A DNA stretch of 64,000 bases from the NCBI GenBank assembly GCA_902632125.1, contig CACPBQ010000007.1, forward strand, positions 1 to 64,000. Reading direction: 5' to 3'. The notes below the pieces were generated by a model. The model saw only the letters and a list, made by a program, of their open reading frames with translations, was not told the DNA's origin and did no database searches. Position 1 is the first letter of the stretch, and every line of letters starts with the position of its first letter. This DNA comes from Paracoccaceae bacterium. Lineage in GTDB: Bacteria; Pseudomonadota; Alphaproteobacteria; Rhodobacterales; Rhodobacteraceae. The position numbers were made by a program, and so were the translations under genes. Positions 25,705 through 36,596 of the stretch are shown here, piece by piece.

Positions 25705-28700
25705 CTAATTTTGTAAAGGTTTAACTTGTAAATCACCATCGGCATAAGATTGAATAGCCAATGCAGCCGCATTTGCTGCTGCGGCTGTGGTAAAATATGG
25801 TATTTTGTCAAATAGAGCTACGGACCTAATATCTCTGCTATCTCTAATAGATTGTACGCCTTCAGTCGTGTTCATAACCAATGAAATTTCATTATTTTTC
25901 ATACGATCAACTATGTTGGGTCGACCTTCGTGAACTTTATTTACTATATCACAATTTATCCCATCTTTCCGAATAAATTCTGCCGTTCCTCGTGTTGCTA
26001 CTAGCTCAAAACCGATTTCGGTTAGCAGTTTTGCTGTTTCTAAAAGAAGTGGCGTTTTATCGTTATCTTTTATGGAGAAGAAAACTTTACCGGACGTGGG
26101 TAGGTTCATGCCGGCACCAAGTTGGGCTTTCAGAAATGCTCGCGCAAAGTTTATATCCCATCCCATAACTTCACCCGTCGAACGCATCTCTGGCCCTAAT
26201 ATTGTGTCGACCCCTGGAAATTTTGCAAATGGCATGACCGCTTCTTTTACACTAAACCATGGCATATTTGGGTCAGCCAGGGTCATGGGATCCGTTTTCG
26301 GAAATTGCTCGTGATCAGCGATTCTTTTATAAGGCTCTCTTTTTACAAATTCCGACAATTTTTCACCCGCCATTAATCGGGCTGCAATCGAAGCGATTGC
26401 GCTATCGGTTGCTTTAGCAACAAAAGGCACTGTTCTGGATGCTCTAGGGTTAACTTCAATTAGATAAACTTCTTCGTCTTTTACTGCGAATTGTACGTTC
26501 ATAAGACCAATAACTTTTAGTCCAAATGCAAGTGCATGGGTTTGAATTTCAAGCTTTTCAATTACTTTTTTAGAAAGTGAATAAGGAGGCAATGAGCACG
26601 CACTGTCTCCGGAATGTACACCAGCTTCTTCTATATGTTGCATTATTCCAGCAACATGCACTTCTGTGCCATCACAAAGTGCATCCACATCGCATTCTAC
26701 AGCTCCAGAGAGATACCCGTCTAATAAAACCGGGCTTGAGCCGGAAACTATAACTGCATTATTAATATATTTTTCAAGTTGGTCTTGATTATGAACGATC
26801 TCCATGGCTCTGCCGCCGAGTACATATGAAGGACGAATGACTAATGGGAAGCCAATTTGATCAGCAATTTTCATTGCTTCTTGTTCAGTGGAAGCGCTTC
26901 CATTGTTTGGTTGTTTGAGTTGAAGTTTATTTACTAATGCTTGGAAACGTTCCCTGTCTTCGGCTAAGTCAATAGCATCTGGGGTTGTACCTAGAATTGG
27001 AATACCCTGCTCTTCTAAAGCTTTTGCAAGCTTAAGTGGTGTTTGTCCTCCGAATTGGACTATTACACCATGAAGAGTACCGCTACGCTGCTCAACATTT
27101 ATAATTTCCATTACATGTTCAAAAGTCAGCGGTTCAAAATATAATCGATCTGATGTGTCGTAATCAGTTGATACGGTTTCCGGATTACAATTAACCATTA
27201 TTGTCTCATAGCCAACTTCAGTTAGTGCAAAGCATGCGTGGCAACAGCAATAGTCAAATTCTATCCCTTGCCCGATACGATTGGGCCCTCCACCAAGTAT
27301 GATTACCTTTGTTTTCGTTGAGGGACGTGCCTCACATTCTACATCACCCATCATAGGAGATTCATATGTCGAGTACATATATGGTGTTTGTGCTTCAAAT
27401 TCTGCAGCACAAGTATCAATTCTCTTGAAAACTGCTGTTATGTTTAAATCATGACGCTTCTTCCTTACTTCTAATTCGGATGAACCAGTAATTTTAGCCA
27501 AGCGAGCATCAGTAAACCCTAACATTTTCAATTTTCTTAAATCATCAGCAGAAGACGGCAAACCTATTTTTCGGATATTATTTTCAGTATCAATAATTTC
27601 TCTGATGCGTTCGATGAACCAGGGATCATACAACGTGACAGCTTGGATTTCATCGTTAGTAATACCTAAACGCATAGCCTGTGCTATCGTTAATATCCTG
27701 TCAGGAGTTTGCTTGCTCAAAGCGTTTATTATTGACGAGGTGTCGTCAGAACCTGGTATATCTATTTCGTCTAAACCCGTAAGGCCTGTTTCCATAGACG
27801 CTAAGGCTTTTTGTAAGCTTTCATGAAAAGTTCGACCAATTGACATTACTTCTCCAACAGATTTCATTGACGTTGTCAGGAAAGGTTCTGATCCGGGAAA
27901 TTTTTCGAATGCAAATCTTGGAATTTTAGTTACAACATAGTCAATTGTAGGCTCAAAAGAAGCAGGAGTTACTTTTGTTATATCGTTGTCCAGTTCGTCT
28001 AATGTGTACCCAACGGCCAATTTTGCTGCAATTTTTGCTATAGGAAATCCAGTTGCTTTTGAGGCAAGTGCTGAAGACCTGGAAACCCTTGGGTTCATTT
28101 CAATCACAACCATCCGGCCGTCTTTTGGATTTATCGCCCACTGAACATTAGATCCGCCAGTTTCGACACCAATTTCTCTTAATACAGCGATGGAGCCGTT
28201 CCGCATATTTTGATATTCTTTGTCTGTAAGAGTAAGTGCCGGGGCGACAGTAATAGAGTCTCCGGTATGTACGCCCATCGGATCAACGTTTTCGATTGCG
28301 CAGACAATAATTGCATTGTCTGCTTTATCGCGAACAACTTCCATTTCGAACTCTTTCCAGCCAAGTAAAGATTCATCAATTAGAATTTGATTTACAGGTG
28401 ATGCCTCCATGCCAGTACGACAGAAATGTTCGTAATCAGACCGATTATATGCTACGCCGCCGCCAGTACCGCCTAACGTGAAAGCTGGTCTAATAATTGC
28501 GGGTAGCCCAATTTTATTTAAGGCTTTTAGCGCAATTTGAACGCCTTCGTTTACGTTTGCTGTACCCTCTGAATTTATAGGGGCGGTAACAATATTAGCC
28601 TTTGGGTTTTCGAGGCCTATTCTTTCCATGGCCTCACGGAATAATTTTCTATCCTCTGCCATTTCTATAGCATGACGTTTTGCGCCGATCATCTCGACAT

Positions 28701-29034
28701 TAAATCTATCCAAAACGCCAATAGCTTCCAGCTCAAGTGCCGTATTTAGCCCTGTTTGGCCACCCATGGTGGGCAACAAAGCGTCGGGCTGCTCCTTTTC
28801 AATAATTTTTGCAACAACTTCTGCGGTAATAGGTTCGATGTAAGTAGCATCGGCTAATTCGGGGTCTGTCATTATTGTTGCTGGATTTGAGTTAACAAGT
28901 ATTACCCTATAACCCTCTTCTCTAAGTGCTTTGCATGCTTGTGCGCCAGAATAGTCGAACTCACAGGCTTGGCCAATTACTATTGGACCAGCACCAATAA
29001 TCATTATAGACTTAATATCTGTTCTTTTAGGCAT
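25705..29034 (-). CDS. carB: Carbamoyl-phosphate synthase large subunit
   Basis: Large subunit (1109 residues) of the enzyme that makes carbamoyl phosphate from bicarbonate, ATP and glutamine-derived ammonia for pyrimidines and arginine. The N terminus [21 protein letters not shown] is the standard one, so I used its ATG and not an upstream in-frame codon. Two ATP-grasp halves are visible: [11 protein letters not shown] with [21 protein letters not shown] in the first, and [13 protein letters not shown] with [15 protein letters not shown] in the second. A C-terminal MGS-like regulatory domain ([13 protein letters not shown] onward) follows. carA is not in the window. It is divergent from pabB. 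Confidence 0.97.
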   Translation of the reverse strand: MPKRTDIKSIMIIGAGPIVIGQACEFDYSGAQACKALREEGYRVILVNSNPATIMTDPELADATYIEPITAEVVAKIIEKEQPDALLPTMGGQTGLNTALELEAIGVLDRFNVEMIGAKRHAIEMAEDRKLFREAMERIGLENPKANIVTAPINSEGTANVNEGVQIALKALNKIGLPAIIRPAFTLGGTGGGVAYNRSDYEHFCRTGMEASPVNQILIDESLLGWKEFEMEVVRDKADNAIIVCAIENVDPMGVHTGDSITVAPALTLTDKEYQNMRNGSIAVLREIGVETGGSNVQWAINPKDGRMVVIEMNPRVSRSSALASKATGFPIAKIAAKLAVGYTLDELDNDITKVTPASFEPTIDYVVTKIPRFAFEKFPGSEPFLTTSMKSVGEVMSIGRTFHESLQKALASMETGLTGLDEIDIPGSDDTSSIINALSKQTPDRILTIAQAMRLGITNDEIQAVTLYDPWFIERIREIIDTENNIRKIGLPSSADDLRKLKMLGFTDARLAKITGSSELEVRKKRHDLNITAVFKRIDTCAAEFEAQTPYMYSTYESPMMGDVECEARPSTKTKVIILGGGPNRIGQGIEFDYCCCHACFALTEVGYETIMVNCNPETVSTDYDTSDRLYFEPLTFEHVMEIINVEQRSGTLHGVIVQFGGQTPLKLAKALEEQGIPILGTTPDAIDLAEDRERFQALVNKLQLKQPNNGSASTEQEAMKIADQIGFPLVIRPSYVLGGRAMEIVHNQDQLEKYINNAVIVSGSSPVLLDGYLSGAVECDVDALCDGTEVHVAGIMQHIEEAGVHSGDSACSLPPYSLSKKVIEKLEIQTHALAFGLKVIGLMNVQFAVKDEEVYLIEVNPRASRTVPFVAKATDSAIASIAARLMAGEKLSEFVKREPYKRIADHEQFPKTDPMTLADPNMPWFSVKEAVMPFAKFPGVDTILGPEMRSTGEVMGWDINFARAFLKAQLGAGMNLPTSGKVFFSIKDNDKTPLLLETAKLLTEIGFELVATRGTAEFIRKDGINCDIVNKVHEGRPNIVDRMKNNEISLVMNTTEGVQSIRDSRDIRSVALFDKIPYFTTAAAANAAALAIQSYADGDLQVKPLQN

Positions 29035-29216
29035 TATTATTATTCTAGATCTAAGCAGTATTGCTGGATTGTACTTGAGCAAATTGCCATGCGTTATAAT
29101 AGACATTACTTTTGGCGCAAGAGGTATCGTAAATTTTCAAAAAATATCCGGTTTCAGACCTATAATGTGGTTATGAGCATGGCTATAAGATTGTGGTAAC
29201 ACTAAGGTTAAAAGTT

Positions 29217-30338
29217 TTGAAAATCCATTTTGATACAGCGCCAAAGAAAAGCCTCCATTGGTTTAAAAATCCTTCAAAAATCATTAAAGCATGTAGCCCT
29301 TCGGAAGTCAGGGTTGCTTTGAAAGAGCTTCAGAAATGTTTGGATAACGGATATTGGATAGCAGGACTTGCTTCTTATGAGCTATCGTATGCTTTAGAGG
29401 CAAAACTTTCCAACTTATCTCATTCAAGTCAGCCTATTCCTCTTTTACAATTTGGTGTTTTTGATGGGCCAAGTAATACAAAATTAGAAAGTTCTACTTA
29501 TTCAATATCTTCGTTCGTTTCACAGTGGGATGAAACCAAATATAAACAGGTCTTTGATCAAGTTTTAGCCTATATCAAGGCCGGTGACATTTACCAGGCT
29601 AATCTTACATTCAGTTTGTTTGCAGATTTTCAAGGTGACCCTTGGACCTTTTATAAAGATCTTCAGAAAACACAAAAAGTTAAATATGGCGCTTATGTTG
29701 ATTTAGATAGTAAGACGTCGATACTTTCGAGGTCTCCAGAATTATTTTTTAAAACTGATAATGCGATGAATATTTCCACTAGACCTATGAAGGGTACACA
29801 ACCACGCGATCGCGATGACGAAAAAGATAAGAAAAATTTAGAATTCTTGAAAAATGATACTAAAAATCGTGCAGAAAATCTTATGATTGTTGATTTATTA
29901 CGGAATGATATCTCAAGGATAAGTAAGGTTGGAACGGTTAAGGTTCCAGAGCTTTATAAGATAGAGACTTATGAAACTGTTCACCAAATGACTTCTCTAG
30001 TTGTAGGAGAAATGAATAAAAAGACCACAGTAAGCGAATTATTAGAAGCTCTCTTTCCTTGTGGTTCAATAACAGGTGCTCCAAAAATTCGAGCAATGGA
30101 GATAATACACGAGTTGGAACAAAGACCCCGTGATATTTATTGTGGAACGATTGGTTGGATGGCTCCGGATGGAAGCTCTGAGTTCAATGTAGCTATCCGA
30201 ACTCTATTGATACAAAATGGAAAAGCAGTATTGAATGTTGGAGGTGGAGTTGTTTTTGATAGCACTTCGCAATCTGAATATGAGGAGGCACTTTGGAAGT
30301 CCCGTTTTACTCAAATATCCAAGAAGACCTTAAGTTGA
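29217..30338 (+). CDS. pabB: Aminodeoxychorismate synthase component I
   Basis: Makes 4-amino-4-deoxychorismate from chorismate and ammonia for folate synthesis. The protein of about 373 residues has the chorismate-binding core: IKAGDIYQANLTF, RSPELFF, PMKGTQPR (the lysine that separates PabB from anthranilate synthase), NLMIVDLLRND and GSITGAPKIRAME. The N-terminal domain is short, as in other alphaproteobacterial PabB. I prefer a TTG start preceded by AAGG, giving KIHFDTAP at the N terminus; an in-frame GTG eight codons earlier (29193) is possible. The aminotransferase class IV gene overlaps its end by 46 bases. Confidence 0.92.
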   Translation: MKIHFDTAPKKSLHWFKNPSKIIKACSPSEVRVALKELQKCLDNGYWIAGLASYELSYALEAKLSNLSHSSQPIPLLQFGVFDGPSNTKLESSTYSISSFVSQWDETKYKQVFDQVLAYIKAGDIYQANLTFSLFADFQGDPWTFYKDLQKTQKVKYGAYVDLDSKTSILSRSPELFFKTDNAMNISTRPMKGTQPRDRDDEKDKKNLEFLKNDTKNRAENLMIVDLLRNDISRISKVGTVKVPELYKIETYETVHQMTSLVVGEMNKKTTVSELLEALFPCGSITGAPKIRAMEIIHELEQRPRDIYCGTIGWMAPDGSSEFNVAIRTLLIQNGKAVLNVGGGVVFDSTSQSEYEEALWKSRFTQISKKTLS

Positions 30339-30934
30339 TTGAAACTTTCTTGTGGGATCCGGACGAGGGTGCACCTGACATTGACTTTCACTTAGAGCGT
30401 ATGTGTAAGTCTGCTACAAAGTTAAAGTTTAAATTTAGTGTAAATAAAATTTATGAAAAAATTTCCAAGATTAAGTCGCAAACCCGATTGCGGTGTCGGC
30501 TGACATTGAGTCTTACTGGTAAAATTGATATTTCCACCGCCACTCTAAGTCCCAGTTCTCAAATTTGGACCTTGCGCCTCTCAGATACTATTTTGAGTTC
30601 TTCCGACCCTTGGTTGTTGCATAAAAGCACTAATAGAGGATTGTATGATTCTGAAAGAGCAAAATTGCCTGATGGAATAGACGAATTTATTTATCTAAAT
30701 GAACGTCACGAAGTATGTGAGGGGACAATAACAAATATATTTGCCAAAATAGCTGGCCAGTGGTTAACTCCACCACTGTCAAGTGGATGTTTGCCTGGGG
30801 TTTTAAGAAGAAAGAAAATTGAAGCTGGCAGTTGCAAAGTCAAAATTATAACTTTTTCTGATCTTAAAAATGCTGAAAAAATAAGAGTTGGAAATGCTCT
30901 ACGTGGTGAAATAGATGCCGTTTTGAGCCACTAG
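30293..30934 (+). CDS. Class IV aminotransferase, PabC-like aminodeoxychorismate lyase
   Basis: PLP enzyme of 213 residues in fold-type IV, expected to release pyruvate from aminodeoxychorismate and give 4-aminobenzoate. The cofactor lysine is Lys111 in LLHKSTNRG, and the phosphate-binding NERHEVCEGTITNIFA segment follows. The TTG start is set by a strong GAGGAGG inside the end of pabB, five bases upstream. The frame overlaps pabB by 46 bases, which ensures coupled translation. The usual fusion of PabB and PabC seen in some bacteria is here two overlapping genes. Confidence 0.85.
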   Translation: MEVPFYSNIQEDLKLIETFLWDPDEGAPDIDFHLERMCKSATKLKFKFSVNKIYEKISKIKSQTRLRCRLTLSLTGKIDISTATLSPSSQIWTLRLSDTILSSSDPWLLHKSTNRGLYDSERAKLPDGIDEFIYLNERHEVCEGTITNIFAKIAGQWLTPPLSSGCLPGVLRRKKIEAGSCKVKIITFSDLKNAEKIRVGNALRGEIDAVLSH

Positions 30935-30997
30935 ACTTGACATCTGACTGACAAAGAGTTGTATCGCGACTACAAAACTCGATTTGGAATATTTACT

Positions 30998-32779
30998 ATG
31001 CATGCTTACCGTAGTCACACATGTGCTGATTTAAATAAGACCAACGTTGGAAGTGACGTTCGACTGGCTGGTTGGGTTCATAGAATTCGAGACCATGGCG
31101 GAGTACTTTTTATAGACTTGAGAGATCATTACGGTGTGACACAAGTCTTGTGCGACCCCGATAGTCCAGTTTTCTCAGAAATGGAGAAAGTTCGATCGGA
31201 GTGGTGTATAAGAATTGATGGGAACGTAAAAGCTCGAGATGAAAGTTTGATCAATTCAAAAATCCCAACTGGAGAAATTGAAGTTTTCATACGGGATATG
31301 GAAGTTTTAGGTGCATCGGCAGAGCTTCCCCTTATAGTTTTTGGAGACCAAGAATATCCGGAGGAAACCCGGTTAAAATATCGATACTTGGATCTTCGAA
31401 GAGAAGTTATGCAGAAAAACATGAATTTAAGGTCTGATGTCATAGCCTCTATAAGGAAAAGAATGTGGGGGTTGAATTTCAGAGAATATCAAACGCCTAT
31501 AATTACTGCTTCAAGTCCAGAAGGCGCTCGAGATTTCTTGGTGCCATCTCGGCTTCATCCTGGTAAATTTTACGCACTCCCTCAAGCTCCACAGCAATTC
31601 AAACAGCTGATAATGGTTTCTGGGTTCGATAAGTATTTTCAAATTGCACCTTGTTTCAGAGACGAGGATCCCCGCGCAGATCGTTCTCCAACAGATTTTT
31701 ATCAACTTGATATGGAAATGAGTTTTGTGACCCAAGAAGACGTATTTGACACAATCTCCCCAGTAATTTCGGGTGTTTTTGAGGAATTTGGTGGCAGTCG
31801 TAAAGTAGATAATCCTTCTGCTTGGCCTCAAATTAGTTATGAACAATCTGCAACATGGTATGGTACTGATAAGCCTGACTTGAGAAACCCAATAAAAATG
31901 CAAGTTGTCTCAGAACATTTTAAAGGCTCCGGTTTCGAAATATTTGCAAGTTTACTAGAGCAAGAGGGCACAGAAATAAGAGCTATTCCTGCTCCTACGG
32001 GCGGCAGTAGAAAGTTTTGTGACAGAATGAATGCCTTTGCACAAAAAGAAGGCCTTCCCGGAATGGGTTATATATTCTGGCGCGATAATGGTAATGGGAT
32101 GGAAGCCGCAGGTCCTTTGGCAAAAAATATTGGTCCTGAGAGAACAGAAGCTGTGCGAGCCCAGCTGGGCCTTGGTATAGGAGATGCTGCATTCTTCTTG
32201 GGCGGTAAACCTAAAAATTTCGAAAAAGTTGCAGGTAAAGCTCGGGACGTTATTGGTGAAGAGCTTAATCTCACAGAACATGATCGTTTTGCTTTCGCAT
32301 GGATTGTTGATTTTCCAATTTATGAAAAAGATGAGGAAACTGGTGAAATTGATTTTGAACATAACCCATTTTCAATGCCCCAAGGCGGGATAGCGGCACT
32401 AGAAGCTGACCCTTTGCAGGTAAAAGGTTTCCAGTATGATTTGGCATGCAACGGCTATGAAATAGTATCTGGAGCAATCCGAAATCATAGGCCCGAGATC
32501 ATGTTTAAGGCCTTTGAAATTGCAGGCTATGATGAAGTGGAGGTTAGAAATAAATTTGGTGGAATGGTAAATGCCTTTCAGTATGGAGCGCCACCTCATG
32601 GTGGTTGTGCTGCGGGAATTGATAGAATTGTCATGTTACTAGCAGATCAACAAAATATAAGAGAGGTTATAATGTTTCCTATGAATCAGCGAGCTGAAGA
32701 TCTAATGATGGAAGCTCCCAGTGAGCCAATGTCAGATCAACTAATGGAATTAAACTTGCGAGTAATACCACAAGAATAA
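30998..32779 (+). CDS. aspS: Aspartyl-tRNA synthetase
   Basis: Class IIb synthetase of 593 residues charging tRNA with aspartate. The N-terminal OB-fold anticodon domain begins [12 protein letters not shown] and includes [24 protein letters not shown]. Motif 2 is [21 protein letters not shown] and motif 3 is [14 protein letters not shown]. The bacterial insertion domain (about residues 290-420) is present. I used the ATG at the conserved N terminus; upstream in-frame codons lack support. A TTGACA hexamer at 30937 might be its -35 element, but no good -10 follows. Whether it also charges tRNA-Asn cannot be told here. Confidence 0.96.
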   Translation: MHAYRSHTCADLNKTNVGSDVRLAGWVHRIRDHGGVLFIDLRDHYGVTQVLCDPDSPVFSEMEKVRSEWCIRIDGNVKARDESLINSKIPTGEIEVFIRDMEVLGASAELPLIVFGDQEYPEETRLKYRYLDLRREVMQKNMNLRSDVIASIRKRMWGLNFREYQTPIITASSPEGARDFLVPSRLHPGKFYALPQAPQQFKQLIMVSGFDKYFQIAPCFRDEDPRADRSPTDFYQLDMEMSFVTQEDVFDTISPVISGVFEEFGGSRKVDNPSAWPQISYEQSATWYGTDKPDLRNPIKMQVVSEHFKGSGFEIFASLLEQEGTEIRAIPAPTGGSRKFCDRMNAFAQKEGLPGMGYIFWRDNGNGMEAAGPLAKNIGPERTEAVRAQLGLGIGDAAFFLGGKPKNFEKVAGKARDVIGEELNLTEHDRFAFAWIVDFPIYEKDEETGEIDFEHNPFSMPQGGIAALEADPLQVKGFQYDLACNGYEIVSGAIRNHRPEIMFKAFEIAGYDEVEVRNKFGGMVNAFQYGAPPHGGCAAGIDRIVMLLADQQNIREVIMFPMNQRAEDLMMEAPSEPMSDQLMELNLRVIPQE

Positions 32780-32791
32780 TTGGAGTTTAAA

Positions 32792-33196
32792 ATGATTGGC
32801 AGATTAAATCATGTTGCCATAGCTGTTCCTGATTTAACGGAGGCCGTTGATCAATATAAAAAGTTATTAGGTGCTTCAGTTGGTGAGCCTCAAGATGAGC
32901 CTGATCATGGCGTCACCGTGATATTTATTGAGCTGCCAAATACAAAAATTGAGCTTCTGCATCCTCTCGGCGAAAACAGCCCAATCAACGCGTTTCTAGA
33001 AAAAAATCCATCTGGTGGTATACATCATGTATGTTACGAAGTTGAAAATATTTTTGAAGCACGTGATCACCTAAGCGCCCAAGGCGCACGAATATTAGGC
33101 TCGGGTGATCCAAAAATTGGTGCCCATGGTAAGCCTGTCTTATTTCTACACCCTAAAGATTTTACTGGGACACTAATAGAATTAGAGCAGGTTTGA
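32792..33196 (+). CDS. mce: Methylmalonyl-CoA epimerase
   Basis: Small metal enzyme of 134 residues (vicinal oxygen chelate fold) that interconverts methylmalonyl-CoA epimers for propionate use. Motifs are GRLNHVAIAVPDL at the N terminus with the first histidine ligand, IELPNTKIELLHPLGENSPI, GGIHHVCYEVEN and the final GTLIELEQV glutamate. The ATG is preceded by GGAG six bases upstream. It follows aspS closely and precedes DUF1467 by six bases, an order common in Rhodobacterales. The methylmalonyl-CoA mutase genes lie outside the window. Confidence 0.95.
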   Translation: MIGRLNHVAIAVPDLTEAVDQYKKLLGASVGEPQDEPDHGVTVIFIELPNTKIELLHPLGENSPINAFLEKNPSGGIHHVCYEVENIFEARDHLSAQGARILGSGDPKIGAHGKPVLFLHPKDFTGTLIELEQV

Positions 33197-33202
33197 ATTA
33201 AT

Positions 33203-33475
33203 ATGGGTGTTACCTCCGCTTTAGTTCTTTTTTTTGTTATTTGGTTTTTAGTTTTTCTGGTTGTAATTCCCATCAGACTCGAAACGCAGGGTGATGTTGG
33301 AGAAGTGGAACCTGGAACCCATGCGGGAGCACCTGAGAATCATAGGTTGAAAAGGAAAGCTTGGATAACAACGGTTATATCGGCAATTATTTGGGTAGTG
33401 ATTGCATTTACTATTTTATCAGGAACTATCACAATTCACGATATAGATTTTTTTAATCGGATGAGTTCACACTAA
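33203..33475 (+). CDS. DUF1467 family membrane protein
   Basis: Small inner-membrane protein of 90 residues with two hydrophobic segments (residues about 5-24 and 52-74). Between them lies the conserved IPIRLETQGDVGEVEPGTHAG region and the basic HRLKRKAW that marks the family. The function is unknown. Position after mce is conserved in many alphaproteobacteria. It is convergent with the nitroreductase gene. Confidence 0.88.
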   Translation: MGVTSALVLFFVIWFLVFLVVIPIRLETQGDVGEVEPGTHAGAPENHRLKRKAWITTVISAIIWVVIAFTILSGTITIHDIDFFNRMSSH

Positions 33476-33487
33476 TCTTTACTGTGG

Positions 33488-34060
33488 TTATTCCCAAGTC
33501 ACGATTTCTGCAAGGTCAGGTCTTGGTCTTTCAGATGGAGCAATTGTTTCAGTACCAAAATAAATTATTCCAGCAACGCGTTCATTTGGTTCAAGATCAA
33601 AAGTTTTTGATACAAATTTTTTGTCATGTGAAATCCAGCCTGTAAGCCAATTTGCTCCCCAACCAGCAGCCAGCCCAGCGTTAACGAGGCTTAGACAAAC
33701 TGCTCCGGCAGAATATGTTTGCTCTATTCTAGGTATTTTTTCCGACGACTTTTGAACTTCGATTACGATGACACCTAACTCACCGTCTTCAAACTGTTTA
33801 GCAGCTTTTGCTGTAACCAATTCATCACAGTTGATTGAATTACAATATTCTCTTGCAGCAACAGCTGTCTTATCTAAAGCTGGTTTGCTTAGTACTTTAA
33901 GCCTCCATGGTTCTAATTTGCCATGATCAGGAACACGCGTCCCGGCCTTTAAAATTTCAACTAACTCAACATTTGAAGGGACTGGTTTTGTTAAAGTCTT
34001 TGCCGGCCTAGAGCGCCGTGTCAGTAAAAAATCTAAAGCTGCTTTGTTTTTTAATGTCAT
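33488..34060 (-). CDS. Nitroreductase family protein, YdjA-like
   Basis: FMN-binding protein of 190 residues in the small single-domain nitroreductase group. It has the N-terminal RRSRPAKTL flavin-phosphate site, GTRVPDHGKLEPWRL, and GAVCLSLVNAGLAAGWGANWLTG with the second flavin site. It probably reduces quinones or nitro compounds using NAD(P)H; the natural substrate is unknown for this group. It stands alone on the minus strand between mce-DUF1467 and pip. The ATG is taken instead of the TTG just before it. Confidence 0.88.
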   Translation of the reverse strand: MTLKNKAALDFLLTRRSRPAKTLTKPVPSNVELVEILKAGTRVPDHGKLEPWRLKVLSKPALDKTAVAAREYCNSINCDELVTAKAAKQFEDGELGVIVIEVQKSSEKIPRIEQTYSAGAVCLSLVNAGLAAGWGANWLTGWISHDKKFVSKTFDLEPNERVAGIIYFGTETIAPSERPRPDLAEIVTWE

Positions 34061-34117
34061 CAATCCTATCCAAAAATTTTGATTTATACATAGTTTAGCT
34101 ATAATTTATTGTTGGTT

Positions 34118-35086
34118 TCAGGCTACAAGCTCATTTGTTATTTTTACTAGTTCCGAAGATATTCCAGGTTCCGACATAGCATGTCCAGCTTGAGGCACTA
34201 TTTTGATTTTGGCATTTGGCCATTTTTCAAACAACTTAAAAGCGCTGTTTGGAGGACAAATCATATCAAACCTACCTTGAACGATGTGACCAGGAATGTT
34301 TTCAATTTTATCCATATTGTTTAAAATAGAATGTTCATCCTCTAGAAAACCATTGTTTATAAAGTAGTGATTTTCTAGACGAGCAAATGTTCGCGCATAG
34401 TCCGCCGGTGCCCTGCTTGAAATCCCGTCGGATGCAACAGATGCCAGAGCATTTTCCCAAGACGACCAATGTTGGCCATATTCCATCTCTTCTCTTATAT
34501 TTCCTGAAAAGAGGCGTTTGTGATAGGCTTTTATGAGATCTACATGCTCATCAGTTGGGATGGGATCTTTAAATTTTTTCCAAACATCAGGCCAAAATTG
34601 TCCAGCGCCTCCGCCATAAAACCAATCTAACTCTGGCTTTGTCATTAAAAAGACCCCGCGCAGTAAAAGATTACTTACGTGCTTTGGAAAATTTTGCGCG
34701 TATATTAGTGCAAGTGTAGCTCCCCAACTTCCACCAAACACCATCCATTCAGATATATTTAATTTTTTTCGGATAAGTTCTATATCGTCGATTAGGTGCC
34801 AGGTTGTATTGCTTTTAACTGACGCTTGTGGCTTAGAACGTCCGCATCCACGTTGATCAAAAAGAATAATATGATATTTATTGGGGTCAAAATACCTTCT
34901 CATGACAGGACTGCAACCACCGCCAGGCCCTCCATGCAGCACAATTACAGGTTTTCCTTCGGGGTTGCCGCATCTTTCAACGTAAATTTTATGTCCGTCC
35001 CCAACCTCCAACATATCATTGTCGAAAGGATCGATTGATGGAAACAAAAATTGACTTGCGCGTTTTTGACCAGAGAATTTATCCAT
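34118..35086 (-). CDS. pip: Proline iminopeptidase
   Basis: Alpha/beta-hydrolase of 322 residues that removes N-terminal proline from peptides. The oxyanion-hole motif HGGPGGG is at residues 51-57, the nucleophile Ser120 is in GGSWGATLAL, the acid region is VQGRFDMICPP and the catalytic histidine is in PQAGHAMSEP. DQRGCGRSKP and the cap domain from about residue 150 fit the S33 family. It is cytoplasmic, with no signal peptide. It is divergent from ubiG across 49 bases. Confidence 0.93.
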   Translation of the reverse strand: MDKFSGQKRASQFLFPSIDPFDNDMLEVGDGHKIYVERCGNPEGKPVIVLHGGPGGGCSPVMRRYFDPNKYHIILFDQRGCGRSKPQASVKSNTTWHLIDDIELIRKKLNISEWMVFGGSWGATLALIYAQNFPKHVSNLLLRGVFLMTKPELDWFYGGGAGQFWPDVWKKFKDPIPTDEHVDLIKAYHKRLFSGNIREEMEYGQHWSSWENALASVASDGISSRAPADYARTFARLENHYFINNGFLEDEHSILNNMDKIENIPGHIVQGRFDMICPPNSAFKLFEKWPNAKIKIVPQAGHAMSEPGISSELVKITNELVA

Positions 35087-35135
35087 ATTAGGACTATATG
35101 ATGTTTTATTACCAAATGACCAGACGGAGTGTTAG

Positions 35136-35882
35136 ATGAAAGCTGTTATTGATACAATAGATCCCAAAGAAGTGGCTAAATTTGAAGCCATGGCTGATGA
35201 GTGGTGGGACCCTCAAGGTAAATTTAAGCCTTTGCATATGCTTAATCCGTGTAGGCTTGATTATATTGTAAGTCAAATAGCTGTAGAATTTGATAGAGAC
35301 CTCAATAGCAGGGAGCCTTTCAAAGGATTGGAAATATTGGATATAGGTTGTGGGGGAGGCCTTCTTTGTGAGCCTATGGCTCGCTTGGGTGCTAATGTAG
35401 TTGGAGTGGATGCTGCTGAGAGGAATATACCCGTAGCGAAGGCGCATGCAAAAAGGTCTGACCTTTCGATCGATTATAGAGTTGGAACGGCCGAGGAATT
35501 AGTCGAAAGTGGAATTCAGTTTGATGTTGTGCTCAATATGGAAGTGGTAGAACATGTAGCCGACCCGCTTAGCTACCTAACTGCCTGCAAGCAACTTTTA
35601 GTAGAGGGTGGACTAATGATTTGTTCCACTATCAATCGAAACCCAAAGAGTTTCGCAATGGCGATTGTTGGCGCCGAATATGTGATGCGTTGGTTACCAA
35701 AAGGAACCCACGAATGGTCAAAATTTATAAAGCCGGATGAACTGTATCAACTTATTTCAAAATCTGGTCTCACTCCGGTTGATAAAAAGGGATTTGTTTT
35801 TAATCCAATAAAATGGTCCTGGGCTCTATCTGATAGAGACCTTAGTGTTAACTATGTAACTGCAAGTTTAAATAATAGTTAG
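35136..35882 (+). CDS. ubiG: Ubiquinone biosynthesis O-methyltransferase
   Basis: SAM-dependent methyltransferase of 248 residues that carries out both O-methylations of ubiquinone synthesis. The family N terminus [23 protein letters not shown] is clear, followed by motif [20 protein letters not shown] and VVGVDAAE, then [13 protein letters not shown] and the late [13 protein letters not shown]. The length is normal. It acts at the inner membrane face. The product serves the ubiquinol-cytochrome c pathway whose bc1 genes are in the window. Confidence 0.95.
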   Translation: MKAVIDTIDPKEVAKFEAMADEWWDPQGKFKPLHMLNPCRLDYIVSQIAVEFDRDLNSREPFKGLEILDIGCGGGLLCEPMARLGANVVGVDAAERNIPVAKAHAKRSDLSIDYRVGTAEELVESGIQFDVVLNMEVVEHVADPLSYLTACKQLLVEGGLMICSTINRNPKSFAMAIVGAEYVMRWLPKGTHEWSKFIKPDELYQLISKSGLTPVDKKGFVFNPIKWSWALSDRDLSVNYVTASLNNS

Positions 35883-35900
35883 AAAAACGCCTTTTTTCAC

Positions 35901-36596
35901 TTAATCAAAAAGAAGCATATACCCAGCTCCTCTGACAGTTTGTAGGTATCTTGGTTGGCTAGGATTGACCTCTATTTTTCTGCGCAACCTTGTTATTTGG
36001 ACATCAATTGCGCGATCTTGGGCTAAGCTAACATCTTTACCTAGGGAAGTGACCAATTCCGCACGTGATATTGGTTCACCCAATGCCGAAGTAAAAATTT
36101 TCAAAAGATGGATCTCCGTTGTGGTTAAACGTATTTGGTTATTGCCTTCCCAAAGTTCACTGCGCGCAACATCATAATTTAAATTGCCAAAGTTCAAAGT
36201 CTTTGGAGACATCTGGTCTTTCTTTAAATCTGGCATTCTGCGTAGAATTGCATTTATACGCAACAACAACTCTTTGGGCTCAAATGGCTTAGGTAGATAA
36301 TCATCTGCACCTGCTTCTAACCCTTTTATTTTATCCTCGGTTTCCCCTCTAGCTGTGAGCAATAAAATGGGGGTAATATTTTTAGATTTTCTAAGTTCAG
36401 CCGTAAATGTAATACCGTCTTGACCAGGCATCATTACGTCGAGAATTATTATATCAAATTCTATTGTAGACAATAGCGTTCCGGCTTGTTCAGCATTTTC
36501 AGCAGTCGATACTAAATAATCACTTTGGATCAAGAACTGCTTTAAAAGAGAACGAATTCGTTCATCATCATCCACAATTAAAAGATGTGGATGCAT
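35901..36596 (-). CDS. petR: OmpR-type response regulator, PetR
   Basis: Two-domain DNA-binding response regulator of 231 residues. The receiver has Asp10/Asp11, the phosphate acceptor Asp53 in ILDVMMPG, the threonine in LLLTARG and Lys in PKPFEP. The winged-helix output domain ends RYLQTVRGAGYMLLFD. Its start directly follows the stop of a MarR-like gene. In Rhodobacter capsulatus a petP-petR pair with these domain types lies upstream of petABC; here ilvE and a barrel-protein gene lie between, but petABC is only 2 kb away. No histidine kinase gene adjoins. Confidence 0.85.
   Translation of the reverse strand: MHPHLLIVDDDERIRSLLKQFLIQSDYLVSTAENAEQAGTLLSTIEFDIIILDVMMPGQDGITFTAELRKSKNITPILLLTARGETEDKIKGLEAGADDYLPKPFEPKELLLRINAILRRMPDLKKDQMSPKTLNFGNLNYDVARSELWEGNNQIRLTTTEIHLLKIFTSALGEPISRAELVTSLGKDVSLAQDRAIDVQITRLRRKIEVNPSQPRYLQTVRGAGYMLLFD

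Noticed and set aside
29025-29040. ATT triplet repeat before carB as a functional repeat
   Set aside because: It is only about four units in AT-rich DNA over the start codon and shows no further structure.
30937-30942. TTGACA as the aspS promoter -35 element
   Set aside because: The -35 hexamer is perfect, but at 16-18 bases spacing no sequence close to TATAAT is found.
31129-32599. Several overlapping open frames opposite or within aspS
   Set aside because: They are antisense or alternate-frame shadows of a clear synthetase gene, with no ribosome sites or known motifs.
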